From NCBI GenBank assembly GCA_028688275.1, contig JAQTYN010000009.1, forward strand, positions 1-64,000: a DNA stretch of 64,000 nucleotides. The letters run 5' to 3'. Shown piece by piece: positions 8,891 through 18,905 of this stretch. The notes below the pieces were generated by a model. It was not told where the DNA came from and did no database searches. It was given only the letters and a program-made list of their open reading frames with translations. The translations under genes and the position numbers were made by a program. Position 1 is the stretch's first letter. Each line of letters starts with the position of its first letter. Source of the DNA: Gallionella sp. GTDB taxonomy: Bacteria; Pseudomonadota; Gammaproteobacteria; Burkholderiales; Gallionellaceae.

Positions 8891-10429
8891 TCATTTCACC
8901 GCTTCCGCACTGCGCCATTCCACACTTTGCCAGCCATTTTTACCCGCGCTGGTCAGTTCTAAACGATAAGCAGGATAGGTGGCGAGGGCTTGAATACGGG
9001 GAGGGAGATGGGTTTGTGCAACCGTTAAAAAATTGCTGTCATAGCGCAAGGCTTGCAACATTTCGCGTTCCGCCATAGCGGACAAGGGGCGGGGCATCAT
9101 CAATGCCAAGGTGGTGTTGGAGGTGGGGGTTTGGTCGGCAATGGACGGATGAGTGTGCACCAGCGTGTCTAGGGTTTTATCCACCAGCGCGCCATCGGGT
9201 GAAAATGCGACATATTGCCCTGTTGCCCCAAATGCGGCTTTGCCTTTCGTGCTGCGCCAAAGCGACGTGTCACCTTTGTGATTTTTATCCAGCGCGCCAT
9301 CCGCCGTCATCGCCCAATCCGCCAACGATTGCAACGCGGCTGCGCGATCAGGCAATTGTTTTGCCAGTCGAGCGATAAACACGGGGGAATACAAATTCGA
9401 TTCGTTGTACCAACATGCCAGCGCGTTGCCGTCCAAAGACAACAGCGCGGCGGATTGCACGGGTTTTTTCTCGGCTTGCGTTACCACGCGTTTGGCCGTG
9501 CGCCAATCCACGGGCAACATCACGCAGGCACTGGGGTTGGCTGGTGCGGCGCGCCATAACTCAGCATCACCCAGCCCTGCGGTGGGCAAGCCCTTTTCGT
9601 TAATCCACGCCGAAGTTGACCAACCATCACCAAAATCAAAGCGCAAGCCTTTGAATCCTGAAAGAAAAGCGGTGTAGCCTAAAGTTAAGGTCGGTGCGCC
9701 CATCACAAGGGTATGCTGACTGCGCGGCGTATCGTCCAAGGCAAATTTTTTGGCTAGCACCTTGTCTTCAGTCAACCATGCCGACACGGCAGCACGGGAG
9801 GTGGGCACAATTTGATTATCCGCATCAAACAACAGCCCCGCATCCGACAGCACCACCAAACGGTCACCCAAACTAATTAACAAAAACGTGCGCCGTGGAT
9901 TGACTTCCAACGCCAAAATCGTCGCCTTGCCTTTGCCCGTATCCAGCTCACCCGCCCGTTTTAATTGGGCATCATTCATTGCGATATTGGCGGCTTGTTG
10001 TAACATTTTGGTCAACATATTGCGCCGCAACACCAGCGCGTAATGCCGTAACGCGCCTTTGCCATCGCGCCACCACGCCACTTCGGCAGGTTCATTCAGT
10101 GCGCTGACCAATAACTTATCCGTCCAATCCAAATTATGTTCGTAAGCAATGCGCTTTATCGCCCCTGCCACGCCCATGCGATCTTCCTGCTGTTCGTAGT
10201 AAAACGCCAAATCTTCGGTCAACACATCCCGTACCAGCGGCACTTTCAACAAATCATGAGGCAATTTTGACAAACTCGCTGTGCGAATCAAAGCATCAGG
10301 CTGATTCAAATCCGCCATCAAACGTGTACCGACATAATGAAATTCTTGCCAGTTGCTACCGTGGCGTAACGTTGCCGCACCGACTAGCGTCACCCCCAAC
10401 AAACCCAACACCATCCAAATACGACGCAT
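8891..10429 (-). CDS. yfaA: YfaA-like DUF2138 protein
   Basis: The product is 512 residues from the ATG at 10429, which has GGGAGA five bases upstream; a GTG one codon earlier is also possible. It begins with a membrane anchor or signal segment (MRRIWMVLGLLGVTLVGAATL). The rest is a large periplasmic domain without a catalytic motif that I recognise. Length and position as first gene of the yfaA-T-S-Q-P order identify it as DUF2138. In Pseudomonas the comparable mag operon encodes partners that hold the macroglobulin at the inner membrane, and this protein may do that. Confidence 0.8.
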   Translation of the reverse strand: MRRIWMVLGLLGVTLVGAATLRHGSNWQEFHYVGTRLMADLNQPDALIRTASLSKLPHDLLKVPLVRDVLTEDLAFYYEQQEDRMGVAGAIKRIAYEHNLDWTDKLLVSALNEPAEVAWWRDGKGALRHYALVLRRNMLTKMLQQAANIAMNDAQLKRAGELDTGKGKATILALEVNPRRTFLLISLGDRLVVLSDAGLLFDADNQIVPTSRAAVSAWLTEDKVLAKKFALDDTPRSQHTLVMGAPTLTLGYTAFLSGFKGLRFDFGDGWSTSAWINEKGLPTAGLGDAELWRAAPANPSACVMLPVDWRTAKRVVTQAEKKPVQSAALLSLDGNALACWYNESNLYSPVFIARLAKQLPDRAAALQSLADWAMTADGALDKNHKGDTSLWRSTKGKAAFGATGQYVAFSPDGALVDKTLDTLVHTHPSIADQTPTSNTTLALMMPRPLSAMAEREMLQALRYDSNFLTVAQTHLPPRIQALATYPAYRLELTSAGKNGWQSVEWRSAEAVK

Positions 10430-10606
10430 CACGGTCTCCCTTTAAATTCTGTGCCAAATGCCCACGAGTGATCTCATCAAATACAAGGGTTGAAAACACA
10501 GTCTGGCGCGGGCGAATGCTACGCCCAGAATAGGGCAATTGCAATGTCAAAAACCTTGCGTGATTATGGTTTTCATCAAGAAACATGATGATTGCCCAAT
10601 CGTTTG

Positions 10607-13600
10607 TTAATGATTGAGTTGAATGGTGCACATCACTGTTTCCCAGTTTTCAACTTTAAGACTGTTTTTGTACTCTACTTTCGTCATTTTTTTATTGCGA
10701 GCGAGGATCGCGCACACCTTGACGGAAAGTACATTTCCCTTTGGGAGATTAAATTTTTTCGCCAATTCCCCAACAGCGACTCCCCTCGGCGTTTGAATCT
10801 CGCGCCCGACTAGCTTCAATTTATCGCCTATTTTCAACTCCAGAATTGCCTGATGCACTTTGTTATCAGCAGGTTGACGACCTGAAAAATCCAGATTCAT
10901 AAGCGGCTCGACAAACGTAACATCCAGTGCAACATTTGGCGAGGGAGGCGAGAGATACGGGGCTAAAAAAGCACAGGGTTGTCCCTGCAAACTTGGACTA
11001 TACGGATTCGCGCCCCGATCAAATTCAAACAAGGTCAAGGTCTGTTCGGCACGCGTCATACCGACATAATACAAACGCCGTTCGGTTTGATTCGGTTTGG
11101 CTTGCCAGCCGCCATCTAGCAGGATGACGTGTTTAAATTCCCGCCCCTTTGCGCCATGCACGGTTGAAAGGGTTAATTTGCCCGCCACGGCATGGCGTTG
11201 TTCCTTGCCAAACTCAAACACCCAATCGAGCAATTGACTGGCGGGGATGCGTTCTATATCCCACGCCAAGCAAAATTCTGCAATGCACTGCTGCAACATT
11301 TGCAACCACGGGTTGTCTGGTTGCAGGGCGACCAACGCGCTTGCCCAATACAGCCAAGATTTTTGGCGCGCAAGTTGATGTTTAGGCTTGAGCAATAGAC
11401 GAATCAGCATCTGCCCTTCTCGAACTTGATGAAACGCTAATCCATGGTCGAGATGTGCTACAGGGATGTGCTTGAGTTCACAATAGGCGCGAATGGGCAT
11501 CAATAACTTGTGTTCTTTTGCCAAAATTGCAAAATCAGACCAGTCCGAATTGGGCGATAATTTGAACAAACGCAGCACTTCCGCCATTGCCATTTGCGCT
11601 TGGATGTTGGAATTATTGGGACAAGAAGCACGGTGGACTCGTCCTTTTGCAAGCATGTCCAGTTTTTCCCACTGACCGCCAGATGGATTGCCTAGGCGCA
11701 TAAAATTGAGGCGAATCGGATGGGCTTGTTTTAGGCGTTCGGTGTTGGCGTTGATAATGTGATTGGCGGCATCAATAATGTGTCCCGTCGAGCGGTAGTT
11801 CTCCACGAGGTAGGCTGTTTTCGCTTGATAATCGGCTTCAAAGCGTTGAATAAATTCATTGCTGGTGCGGCGGAATTCATAAATGTTTTGGTCATCATCG
11901 CCCACTGCCATGATGGTCAGTTTGGCATCCTTATCCAACAAAGTACGCCCAGACAAGGCACTGACTAATTCGTATTGCGCCGCATCAATATCTTGATATT
12001 CATCAACCAAAATATAGCGATAACCGCGTAACAATTGGTCTCTTAAGTCATCAGCCGTATCGTCATCTGTTTGATTTTTACCTTGCAATAGCTGGATGGC
12101 ATTCTGAATAATTTCACCGAATGTGTCTTCGTCTTTCGCGACATTTTGCTCTGCCAAACTGCGGAAAGTCGTACCCGTCAAGCGCATCGCCATCGCGTGA
12201 TAAGTTAAAACCGTCACGCCATATGCGGCATTCCCAACCAAATCATAAAGCCGACGGCGTACTTCGTAAGCGGCAAGTCGATTAAAGGTCAGCACAATGA
12301 TACTATCAGCAGGGGTGCGCAAGACGCGCAGCAAATATGCCACGCGATGCACAATCACACGGGTTTTGCCTGAACCTGGTCCTGCAAGAATCAGTTTGTT
12401 GGTATCGGTTTTGTCTGCGACCAACGATTGTTGTAAAGGATGTTTCAAGTCATCCACAATGCGGTGCAAAGATTCCCCTGTGGTTGCCAACTCCAGTAAA
12501 TCCTTGCGCGTGGCAAAATACCGTTTGATAAAACCGCCTTTGGGTTCGCGAAAATACGCGGCAATAAATGCCATCGCGACATTCATTTTCTCCAATCCAA
12601 GGCTGGCATATTCCTGAATCACATGAATCTGAAAATTGCGCTCTTGATAGTATTCCTGCAAACCGAGGTAATCGCTTTGCCGAAATCCGCGCTTATTTTC
12701 ATCGGCAATCACCGCTATGGTCATGGCGGATCGAAACACTGTGCGCCCACGATCCAATTGAATGGCTTTGATGCGATCCAAATACAGCAAGCCTTGCTCT
12801 AAGGCTTTCGCCTCGTCTTTCAATTGCCCCGCCAAGGTGAAATCAGTACGCAAATGCTCACACAACTCACCCGCTTTGCTTTCCACCAATAGCTCCGCAC
12901 CCCGAGCATCACTGGGCAATTTAGCCAAAAAGCAGAGCAGCAAGCTTTGCGCCACAACCTGTCTTTTTTCGCTAATGGCTTTGATGGTTGACCATGCGCG
13001 CCGCAATTTCACCTGATAGTGCTCGCGGGTAATTTTCTTTAATTCCAGACTGGCTCGATCGGCCTCGTCGTTGCCAAATGGCTGACTCATTGCCCGCAAC
13101 AACATCAACAAATCTTCAATCAAAATTTCCTGATCGCACCCATCCTTTACACCTTGACACAAATGGCGCAAATTTAACTCTTGCCACTGCGTTGAGTCAG
13201 CATCAGGTGCGAGCTCGGGCAACAAATCCAGCAAAGCCCGCTCAACGCTCGCCGTTTGTGAAAAAATATCTTGCGAGGGATTCACCACACCTTTGCGCAA
13301 GCGCGCCGTAATCACCAGGTCATTGCTCAGAATTCCCAACTTCTCCATCTGTTGCAGGACGCGCACACATTCTTCGCTGGATTGTCCAGATTGCAACATC
13401 AATTCATCGGTACTAATCCCTTCCGCGGCATCAGCATTTATCAGCAACTGAATAATTTTCAAATAATCTTCGCTTTTTTGCTGCGACAAACCCGCGCCTT
13501 TAAGCTTTTCGGCTGCCATCTGCATATTGGTGACTTTCAAGCTAGCAGGAAAGACGCGGGTTTCATTCTCATTGCGCTGTATCAGTCTGGCACGTTCTAA

Positions 13601-15706
13601 CCATGAAATCGCCGTTTTCACGCGGGTATCCGCATCTCGACTTTCCGCCTCAATGCTGGATTCCTGATCGTCATCGGCAAGAATTTCCCCTGCTGTTACT
13701 ACCACAACGCCTTCTTTGGCCTTTTTCGCTTTTTTGCGTAAAACCTGCAATATCTCGCCTATGTCTTTGCGACTGAGCTGCGAGCGTGCCGCTAAACCAA
13801 ATTGCACTTCCACATCATTTTCGTCATATAGCAAAATACAGCTTGCATGGTCACGATCCCGCCCCGCCCGCCCTGCTTCTTGTAAATAATTCTCCAATGA
13901 GCCAGGGATTTCAGCGTGAATCACGGCGCGCACATTGGACTTATCCACCCCCATACCAAAGGCATTGGTCGCCACAATCACGCGTAAATCGCCATTGATA
14001 AAATCTTGCTGTACCTGTTTTTTGACCTCCGAAGACAGCCCTGCATGAAAGTAAGCACACTGCCAATTCATGGCTTTCAGAAAAGCGGAAATGTCCTCGG
14101 CACTTTTTCGTTTTGCGGCGAAAACAATCGCACCGCCTTCAGTTGATTTCAATTCATTTTCAACTAATTGATGAATCAGGCTAAATTTTGTTTGGCTAGT
14201 GGTATTGACCACTTGATATTGAAGATTATTTCTTTCATGCCCGCCCTCGAACAATTGCAGCTCGATGTCCAAATTTTCTTTGAAATGGCTGCGCAAATCG
14301 GCAATGACTTCGATTTTGGCGGTCGCAGTAAAACAAGCGATTTGCGGCAGTTCCCCGCTGCGCTGTTCTTTGATGAACCGAGAGGCATATAGGTAATCAG
14401 GGCGGAAGTCTTGTCCCCATTTAGATAAACAATGTGCCTCATCAAATACCCACGCACCAATTTGACGGTAACGAATGGCTTCTCTAAAGCCTTTGTTGCG
14501 CAATTGTTCGGGCGAAACCAACAAAATGCCGATGTCGCCTAATCTAATTTTTTCTAAAACATCGCGCCGTTCCAACACGTTTAGCAAACCATTCAATGCC
14601 GCAGAACAAGATATGCCTTGTTTAATCAAGTTATCCACTTGGTCTTTCATTAGCGATTGCAGCGGCGAGATAATGATGGTCAAGCTGCCATTTCGCCAAT
14701 AACGATTGAGCGCGGGTAATTGATAGCAAAGCGATTTTCCGCCACCAGTCGGCAAAATTGCCAACAAATGCTCCTCCCGCATGCCTGCGACCACAATATC
14801 CGCTTGTAAAGAGCCTCCTTGAGAGTTGACTGGCTCGGTACGAAACTCGGAAAACCCAAAGTAGCGTTGCAATTCCGCCTGCGGATTGTGTGTCTTGTTG
14901 CAATAGACACAATCAGCCTGATTACAGGGTTGATCACGCAATCCTTTAAGCAACATGCGGGTGGCGGGATATTGCATTCCCACCCAAGGCGGTAGCACAG
15001 AATTCCCGCCCGACACGCGCAACCATGCCAGTGCGTAAGCAATCGGCAGATGCAAACTGGGATTGAGCAGGTCTTCTTGCAACAATTGGTGCAAACGCGT
15101 GCGACAGACTTTATCTTGCACAATGGTATGAAGTGCGGTTTTTACTTCGTCTAAACTAGGCGGGCGCAATGCCCGCCGCGCACTGATAAATAAGCGAGAC
15201 CATCCATTTCCTTGGGCGGTAGTCAGCAAATAGTGATAGCACAGCAACTCATCAGGAGAAGTGGTATCGAGATCAGCCAAGGCTTTGCGCTGTTCTTCAA
15301 ATAATTGCAACGAAAGTTGCGCATCTTTCAGAGGATCATTGAGGGAGTCGCGAACAATTTTGTAGTCCTTGACCAAGCGATGATAGGGATTTTGTGGAAA
15401 GGCGATGGGCGACAATACCAAGGTATCAACCACGGGCAAAGACAACAACGTTAAATCAGGATAGTCGCGTTTTAACAGGGGTAGATCGTGTTGCACCACA
15501 TTGTGTCCCAACACAAAAGGCGCACCATCGGTCAACTTATCCAGTTTAGGTTGCACGGTATCAACCCGAAATTTCCCTTGAAACACTTCGCCTTGCTGAA
15601 TATCCCCTCGCCACGCGGCGATTTTATAAATGGCTGGCTTTTCACCAATGGCGGTTTCCAAGTCAAGGCAAAGCGAATTTGAATAATTCCCGATTTTTTC
15701 AGTCAC
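10607..15706 (-). CDS. Exonuclease-RecQ-UvrD fusion helicase
   Basis: This 1699-residue protein joins three machines. Residues 1-140 look like a DEDD 3'-5' exonuclease (DLET at 15-18, VLGHNVVQHDL at 65-75, VVDT at 92-95). Residues 290-640 are a RecQ-type helicase with Walker A LPTGGGKS (318-325), DEAH (422-425) and QEAGRAGRDR (609-618). Residues 1100-1600 are a UvrD/Rep-type helicase with AGPGSGKT (1108-1115), VDEYQD, QNIYEFRR and YVGMTRAEQ. A Cys cluster at 261-269 may bind zinc. It is a stand-alone gene. I infer a role in DNA repair or in destroying foreign DNA. Confidence 0.9.
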   Translation of the reverse strand: MTEKIGNYSNSLCLDLETAIGEKPAIYKIAAWRGDIQQGEVFQGKFRVDTVQPKLDKLTDGAPFVLGHNVVQHDLPLLKRDYPDLTLLSLPVVDTLVLSPIAFPQNPYHRLVKDYKIVRDSLNDPLKDAQLSLQLFEEQRKALADLDTTSPDELLCYHYLLTTAQGNGWSRLFISARRALRPPSLDEVKTALHTIVQDKVCRTRLHQLLQEDLLNPSLHLPIAYALAWLRVSGGNSVLPPWVGMQYPATRMLLKGLRDQPCNQADCVYCNKTHNPQAELQRYFGFSEFRTEPVNSQGGSLQADIVVAGMREEHLLAILPTGGGKSLCYQLPALNRYWRNGSLTIIISPLQSLMKDQVDNLIKQGISCSAALNGLLNVLERRDVLEKIRLGDIGILLVSPEQLRNKGFREAIRYRQIGAWVFDEAHCLSKWGQDFRPDYLYASRFIKEQRSGELPQIACFTATAKIEVIADLRSHFKENLDIELQLFEGGHERNNLQYQVVNTTSQTKFSLIHQLVENELKSTEGGAIVFAAKRKSAEDISAFLKAMNWQCAYFHAGLSSEVKKQVQQDFINGDLRVIVATNAFGMGVDKSNVRAVIHAEIPGSLENYLQEAGRAGRDRDHASCILLYDENDVEVQFGLAARSQLSRKDIGEILQVLRKKAKKAKEGVVVVTAGEILADDDQESSIEAESRDADTRVKTAISWLERARLIQRNENETRVFPASLKVTNMQMAAEKLKGAGLSQQKSEDYLKIIQLLINADAAEGISTDELMLQSGQSSEECVRVLQQMEKLGILSNDLVITARLRKGVVNPSQDIFSQTASVERALLDLLPELAPDADSTQWQELNLRHLCQGVKDGCDQEILIEDLLMLLRAMSQPFGNDEADRASLELKKITREHYQVKLRRAWSTIKAISEKRQVVAQSLLLCFLAKLPSDARGAELLVESKAGELCEHLRTDFTLAGQLKDEAKALEQGLLYLDRIKAIQLDRGRTVFRSAMTIAVIADENKRGFRQSDYLGLQEYYQERNFQIHVIQEYASLGLEKMNVAMAFIAAYFREPKGGFIKRYFATRKDLLELATTGESLHRIVDDLKHPLQQSLVADKTDTNKLILAGPGSGKTRVIVHRVAYLLRVLRTPADSIIVLTFNRLAAYEVRRRLYDLVGNAAYGVTVLTYHAMAMRLTGTTFRSLAEQNVAKDEDTFGEIIQNAIQLLQGKNQTDDDTADDLRDQLLRGYRYILVDEYQDIDAAQYELVSALSGRTLLDKDAKLTIMAVGDDDQNIYEFRRTSNEFIQRFEADYQAKTAYLVENYRSTGHIIDAANHIINANTERLKQAHPIRLNFMRLGNPSGGQWEKLDMLAKGRVHRASCPNNSNIQAQMAMAEVLRLFKLSPNSDWSDFAILAKEHKLLMPIRAYCELKHIPVAHLDHGLAFHQVREGQMLIRLLLKPKHQLARQKSWLYWASALVALQPDNPWLQMLQQCIAEFCLAWDIERIPASQLLDWVFEFGKEQRHAVAGKLTLSTVHGAKGREFKHVILLDGGWQAKPNQTERRLYYVGMTRAEQTLTLFEFDRGANPYSPSLQGQPCAFLAPYLSPPSPNVALDVTFVEPLMNLDFSGRQPADNKVHQAILELKIGDKLKLVGREIQTPRGVAVGELAKKFNLPKGNVLSVKVCAILARNKKMTKVEYKNSLKVENWETVMCTIQLNH

Positions 15707-15803
15707 ACAATTCCTTCATCAGATAATGTTGCGGCGCGGCAAGGGGGAATCAAGCATACACGCCATCCCGTCACCCATTCAACTTGTGATACCAGTGAGC
15801 AAT

Positions 15804-15828
15804 CTCCCTCCCCTTCAAGGGGAGGGAG
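15804..15828. repeat. Perfect GC-rich hairpin
   Basis: CTCCCTCCCC and GGGGAGGGAG form a perfect 10-base-pair stem with loop TTCAA, followed by TCTTGTTTT. It lies downstream of feoB and upstream of the helicase gene. It may end feoB transcription or be a copy of the dispersed repeats. Confidence 0.5.
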
Positions 15829-15867
15829 TCTTGTTTTACCCACCATCAATCACATAGAATCAATGAG

Positions 15868-17655
15868 TTAATACCCCAGCCCCCGCGCTGCTTGATAAAA
15901 CACGAAACTCACGCCCCACGCGAGTGCTAATGACCATGCCAGACTAAACAGGGTATAGGCTTTGCTTTGGGATTCGGTTTTTAGCGTCGCGATGGCGGAT
16001 AGGCAGGGGGTGTAAATCAGGGTGAAGAGCATAAAGCTGTAGGCTTGTACCCAGTCTAGTTGTTGGGCAAGGGCATGACCCAGCTCGCCGCCGCTCAGTC
16101 CGTAAATCACCGCGAGGGAACCGATGACGATTTCTTTTGCCACGAAGCCGAAAATCAGGGCGATGGTCAATTCTGGGGTGATGCCGATGGGGGCGAAAAA
16201 GGGATGCAGCGCGCTGCCGATCATACCTGCGAGGGTGTCGGGACCAGCGGGAACTGCGCTAAAGGGAATGTGCGTGAGCAACCAAACCAACACCACGCCT
16301 GCGATGATAAATTGGGTAGCGCGACGCAAAAAATGTTGCACTTCTAACCAGCCGCGCATGACCAATTGGCGGGTAGTGGGGAAGCGATACGGCGGCAACT
16401 CCAGCACAAAAGGTTCAGTGCTTTGAAATTTTCCTTTAAATAACAAGGCAGTGAGAATGGCGGCGGCAAAACTGAAGAAATAGAGACTAAATAACACCAG
16501 CGGCGCGGCTGTTGGGCTAAACAACGCGGCGGTGATAAACACGAAAACTTGTAAGCGCGCTGAACACAGCGAAAATGGAATGACCAACATGGTCAGCAAG
16601 CGCATCGCCCGCGAGCGCATCACGCGTGTGCCCATGAGGGCGGGGACGTTGCAACCAAACCCCATGAGCAACATGACAAAACCACGTCCATCTAGTCCTA
16701 ACTTTGCCATCAGCGCGTCCATTAAAAACGCGGCACGAGACAAATAGCCGCTGTCTTCGACGGTTGCCATAAATAAAAAGAACAGCACGATAATCGGCAC
16801 AAATGCCATGACGGTGGCTAAACCGTTAAACACCCCGTCTAACAACAAGCCTTGCCACACGGGCGACAATCCTGACAACAGCGGTTCAAGCTGGCTGTCG
16901 CGCAGCCAAGTAAACGCCGTGGCGATGCCGCTTTGTAGCGGTTGACCAAAGAAAAAAATGCCTTGAAACAGCGCGTACATAATGGCGAAAAAAATCGGCA
17001 AGCCGAACACGGGGTGCAACATCACGCGATCCACTTTGTCGGTGATATTTTCGGGCAGGCGGGCGGGAATTTGAACGGATTGTTTTAACACCCGCGCCAT
17101 TTCGCTTTCGAGGTGTTCGTCTTGTTCTAACTGGCTACGTAATTCTTCCGCCATACCAGGCGTGGGGTAGCGCAAGGCTTTGGTGACAGCCTGCAAGGCT
17201 TCCGCATAACCTGTGCCGTATTTGCCACTCAACAAAAATATGGGCATTCCCAACAGCTCAGACATTTTTTTACAATCTATGGTGATGCCAAATTGTTTGG
17301 CTTCATCCGCCATATTCAACAGCACGACCACGTTTAAATTCAATGATTTGAGTTGCAATAGTAAGCTCATCTGGCGTTCGATTTGGGTGGCGTTTAACAC
17401 CACCAACGCCAAGTCGGGCACATTGTCATGCAGAAAATGGCGCACTACTTGTTCATCATCGGAAAAGCCGTGCAGATCATAAAACCCTGGTAAGTCGATG
17501 ATCTCGACCATATTCTCGCCCAGTAAGATTTTGCCTGTCAGCAATTCCACTGTGATGCCAGGCCAATTGCCTACGCGCGCTGAACCACCCGTCATGCGGT
17601 TAAATAAGGTCGATTTTCCTGTGTTGGGCATACCCAATAATGCAATGCGTTTCAT
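15868..17655 (-). CDS. feoB: Ferrous iron transporter FeoB
   Basis: The GTPase domain at the N-terminus has G1 GMPNTGKST, G3 DLPG and G4 NMAD. It is followed by a FeoB membrane region with two Gate-like segments, including GFGCNVPALMGTR and GFVAKEIVIGSLAV. At about 595 residues it is shorter than the 773-residue E. coli protein, a length seen in other lineages. The ATG at 17655 overlaps the feoA stop as ATGA, so I prefer it over the GTG at 17664. It moves Fe(II) across the inner membrane in partnership with FeoA. Confidence 0.95.
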   Translation of the reverse strand: MKRIALLGMPNTGKSTLFNRMTGGSARVGNWPGITVELLTGKILLGENMVEIIDLPGFYDLHGFSDDEQVVRHFLHDNVPDLALVVLNATQIERQMSLLLQLKSLNLNVVVLLNMADEAKQFGITIDCKKMSELLGMPIFLLSGKYGTGYAEALQAVTKALRYPTPGMAEELRSQLEQDEHLESEMARVLKQSVQIPARLPENITDKVDRVMLHPVFGLPIFFAIMYALFQGIFFFGQPLQSGIATAFTWLRDSQLEPLLSGLSPVWQGLLLDGVFNGLATVMAFVPIIVLFFLFMATVEDSGYLSRAAFLMDALMAKLGLDGRGFVMLLMGFGCNVPALMGTRVMRSRAMRLLTMLVIPFSLCSARLQVFVFITAALFSPTAAPLVLFSLYFFSFAAAILTALLFKGKFQSTEPFVLELPPYRFPTTRQLVMRGWLEVQHFLRRATQFIIAGVVLVWLLTHIPFSAVPAGPDTLAGMIGSALHPFFAPIGITPELTIALIFGFVAKEIVIGSLAVIYGLSGGELGHALAQQLDWVQAYSFMLFTLIYTPCLSAIATLKTESQSKAYTLFSLAWSLALAWGVSFVFYQAARGLGY

Positions 17656-17885
17656 GCTAAGCACACCATAATTTTAGCCGCTTCACTGCGCCTTAAGACA
17701 ATATCGGTTGTACCGAGTCGTACTTGCAATGGTCCAGAAAAGGGCGCTTTGCGTATCACCTCCAACGATTTCCCACTCCGAAAACCCAACGCCAATAAAC
17801 GTTGGTGCAACGCTTCTTCGGCGTGGATAGAAACGATGGTGGCAAGGTTGCCTGCGGATAAATCACTCAAGTTCAAAGCGGGCAT
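17652..17885 (-). CDS. feoA: FeoA, small SH3-like partner of FeoB
   Basis: The 77-residue cytoplasmic protein has the FeoA pattern LxxLxxGxxxxI, then LLALGFRSGKSLEVIRKAP and a final beta strand. It is translationally coupled to feoB through an ATGA overlap at 17652-17655. FeoA is needed for FeoB-dependent ferrous iron uptake. Nothing resembling a clear Fur box was identified in the short upstream gap (17886-18012), which it shares with the divergent dapA gene. Confidence 0.93.
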   Translation of the reverse strand: MPALNLSDLSAGNLATIVSIHAEEALHQRLLALGFRSGKSLEVIRKAPFSGPLQVRLGTTDIVLRRSEAAKIMVCLA

Positions 17886-18012
17886 GATGACGAGTTAAAT
17901 GGGCATATATCGGCATTATTCCACAGGCAGCATAATTTTGTCGCGTAAGCCTTTGGTGCGCTTACAACGATTAGGTTAGAATGCGCGCTTTCGATTTATG
18001 TGTGAGTCCATC

Positions 18013-18891
18013 ATGATTAAGGGCAGTATTGTTGCAATCGTCACCCCGATGTTGGTGGATGGCAGTTTAGACCTCATTTCATTTCGGTCTTTGATTGATT
18101 TTCATATCGCCGAAGGCACCAAGGCGATTGTCGTAGTCGGCACGACAGGCGAATCGCCCACAGTCAATGTGCACGAACATGAAACGTTGATTCGAGTCGC
18201 GGTGCAGCACGTCGCCAAGCGTGTACCCGTCATTGCGGGTACGGGTGCAAATTCAACGCAAGAAGCGATTGAATTGGCACAGTTCGCGCATCGAGCGGGG
18301 GCTAATGCTTCTTTAAGTGTAGTACCCTACTACAACAAGCCCACGCAAGAGGGTTTGTATCAACACTTCAAAGCCATTGCGCAAGCCGTCAACATGCCTC
18401 ACATTTTGTACAATGTGCCGAGTCGCACAGGTGCGGACATGAGCAATGACACCGTGCTGCGCTTGGCACAAATTCCTAACATTATCGGCATTAAGGATGC
18501 CACAGGCGATATTTCTCGTGGCAGCGATTTACTACACCGTGCGCCTAAAGATTTTGCCATTTACAGCGGTGACGACGCCAGCACGTTGGCGTTGATGTTG
18601 TTGGGTGCACATGGGTCAATTTCGGTGACCGCCAACGTTGCCCCGAAACTGATGGCTGAAATGTGTGCGGCGGCTTTGGCTGGACGTGTTGCGGAAGCAC
18701 GCTTGATTAACTTCCAACTACTAGGCTTACATCGTCATTTATTTGTGGAAGCGAACCCCATTCCTGTTAAATGGGCGGTGGCTCGCTTAGGGCTGATGCA
18801 AAATGTGTTGCGTTTGCCGCTAACTCCTCTGTCCCCAAATGCCCAAATGGTCGTTGAACAAGCGATGCGTTCGGCTGGGGTTATTAACTAA
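18013..18891 (+). CDS. dapA: 4-hydroxy-tetrahydrodipicolinate synthase
   Basis: The enzyme condenses pyruvate with aspartate semialdehyde in lysine and diaminopimelate synthesis. From the ATG at 18013 ([13 protein letters not shown], the usual family start) it has 292 residues, the normal length. The Schiff-base lysine is Lys161 (IIGIKDATG), with Tyr133 (YNVPSRTG) and the TTGE loop at 44-47 in the expected places. An ATG at 17998 would add five residues not seen in the family. The bamC gene follows 14 bases downstream, the usual arrangement. Confidence 0.97.
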   Translation: MIKGSIVAIVTPMLVDGSLDLISFRSLIDFHIAEGTKAIVVVGTTGESPTVNVHEHETLIRVAVQHVAKRVPVIAGTGANSTQEAIELAQFAHRAGANASLSVVPYYNKPTQEGLYQHFKAIAQAVNMPHILYNVPSRTGADMSNDTVLRLAQIPNIIGIKDATGDISRGSDLLHRAPKDFAIYSGDDASTLALMLLGAHGSISVTANVAPKLMAEMCAAALAGRVAEARLINFQLLGLHRHLFVEANPIPVKWAVARLGLMQNVLRLPLTPLSPNAQMVVEQAMRSAGVIN

Positions 18892-18905
18892 TTGTGGGAG
18901 AAAAA

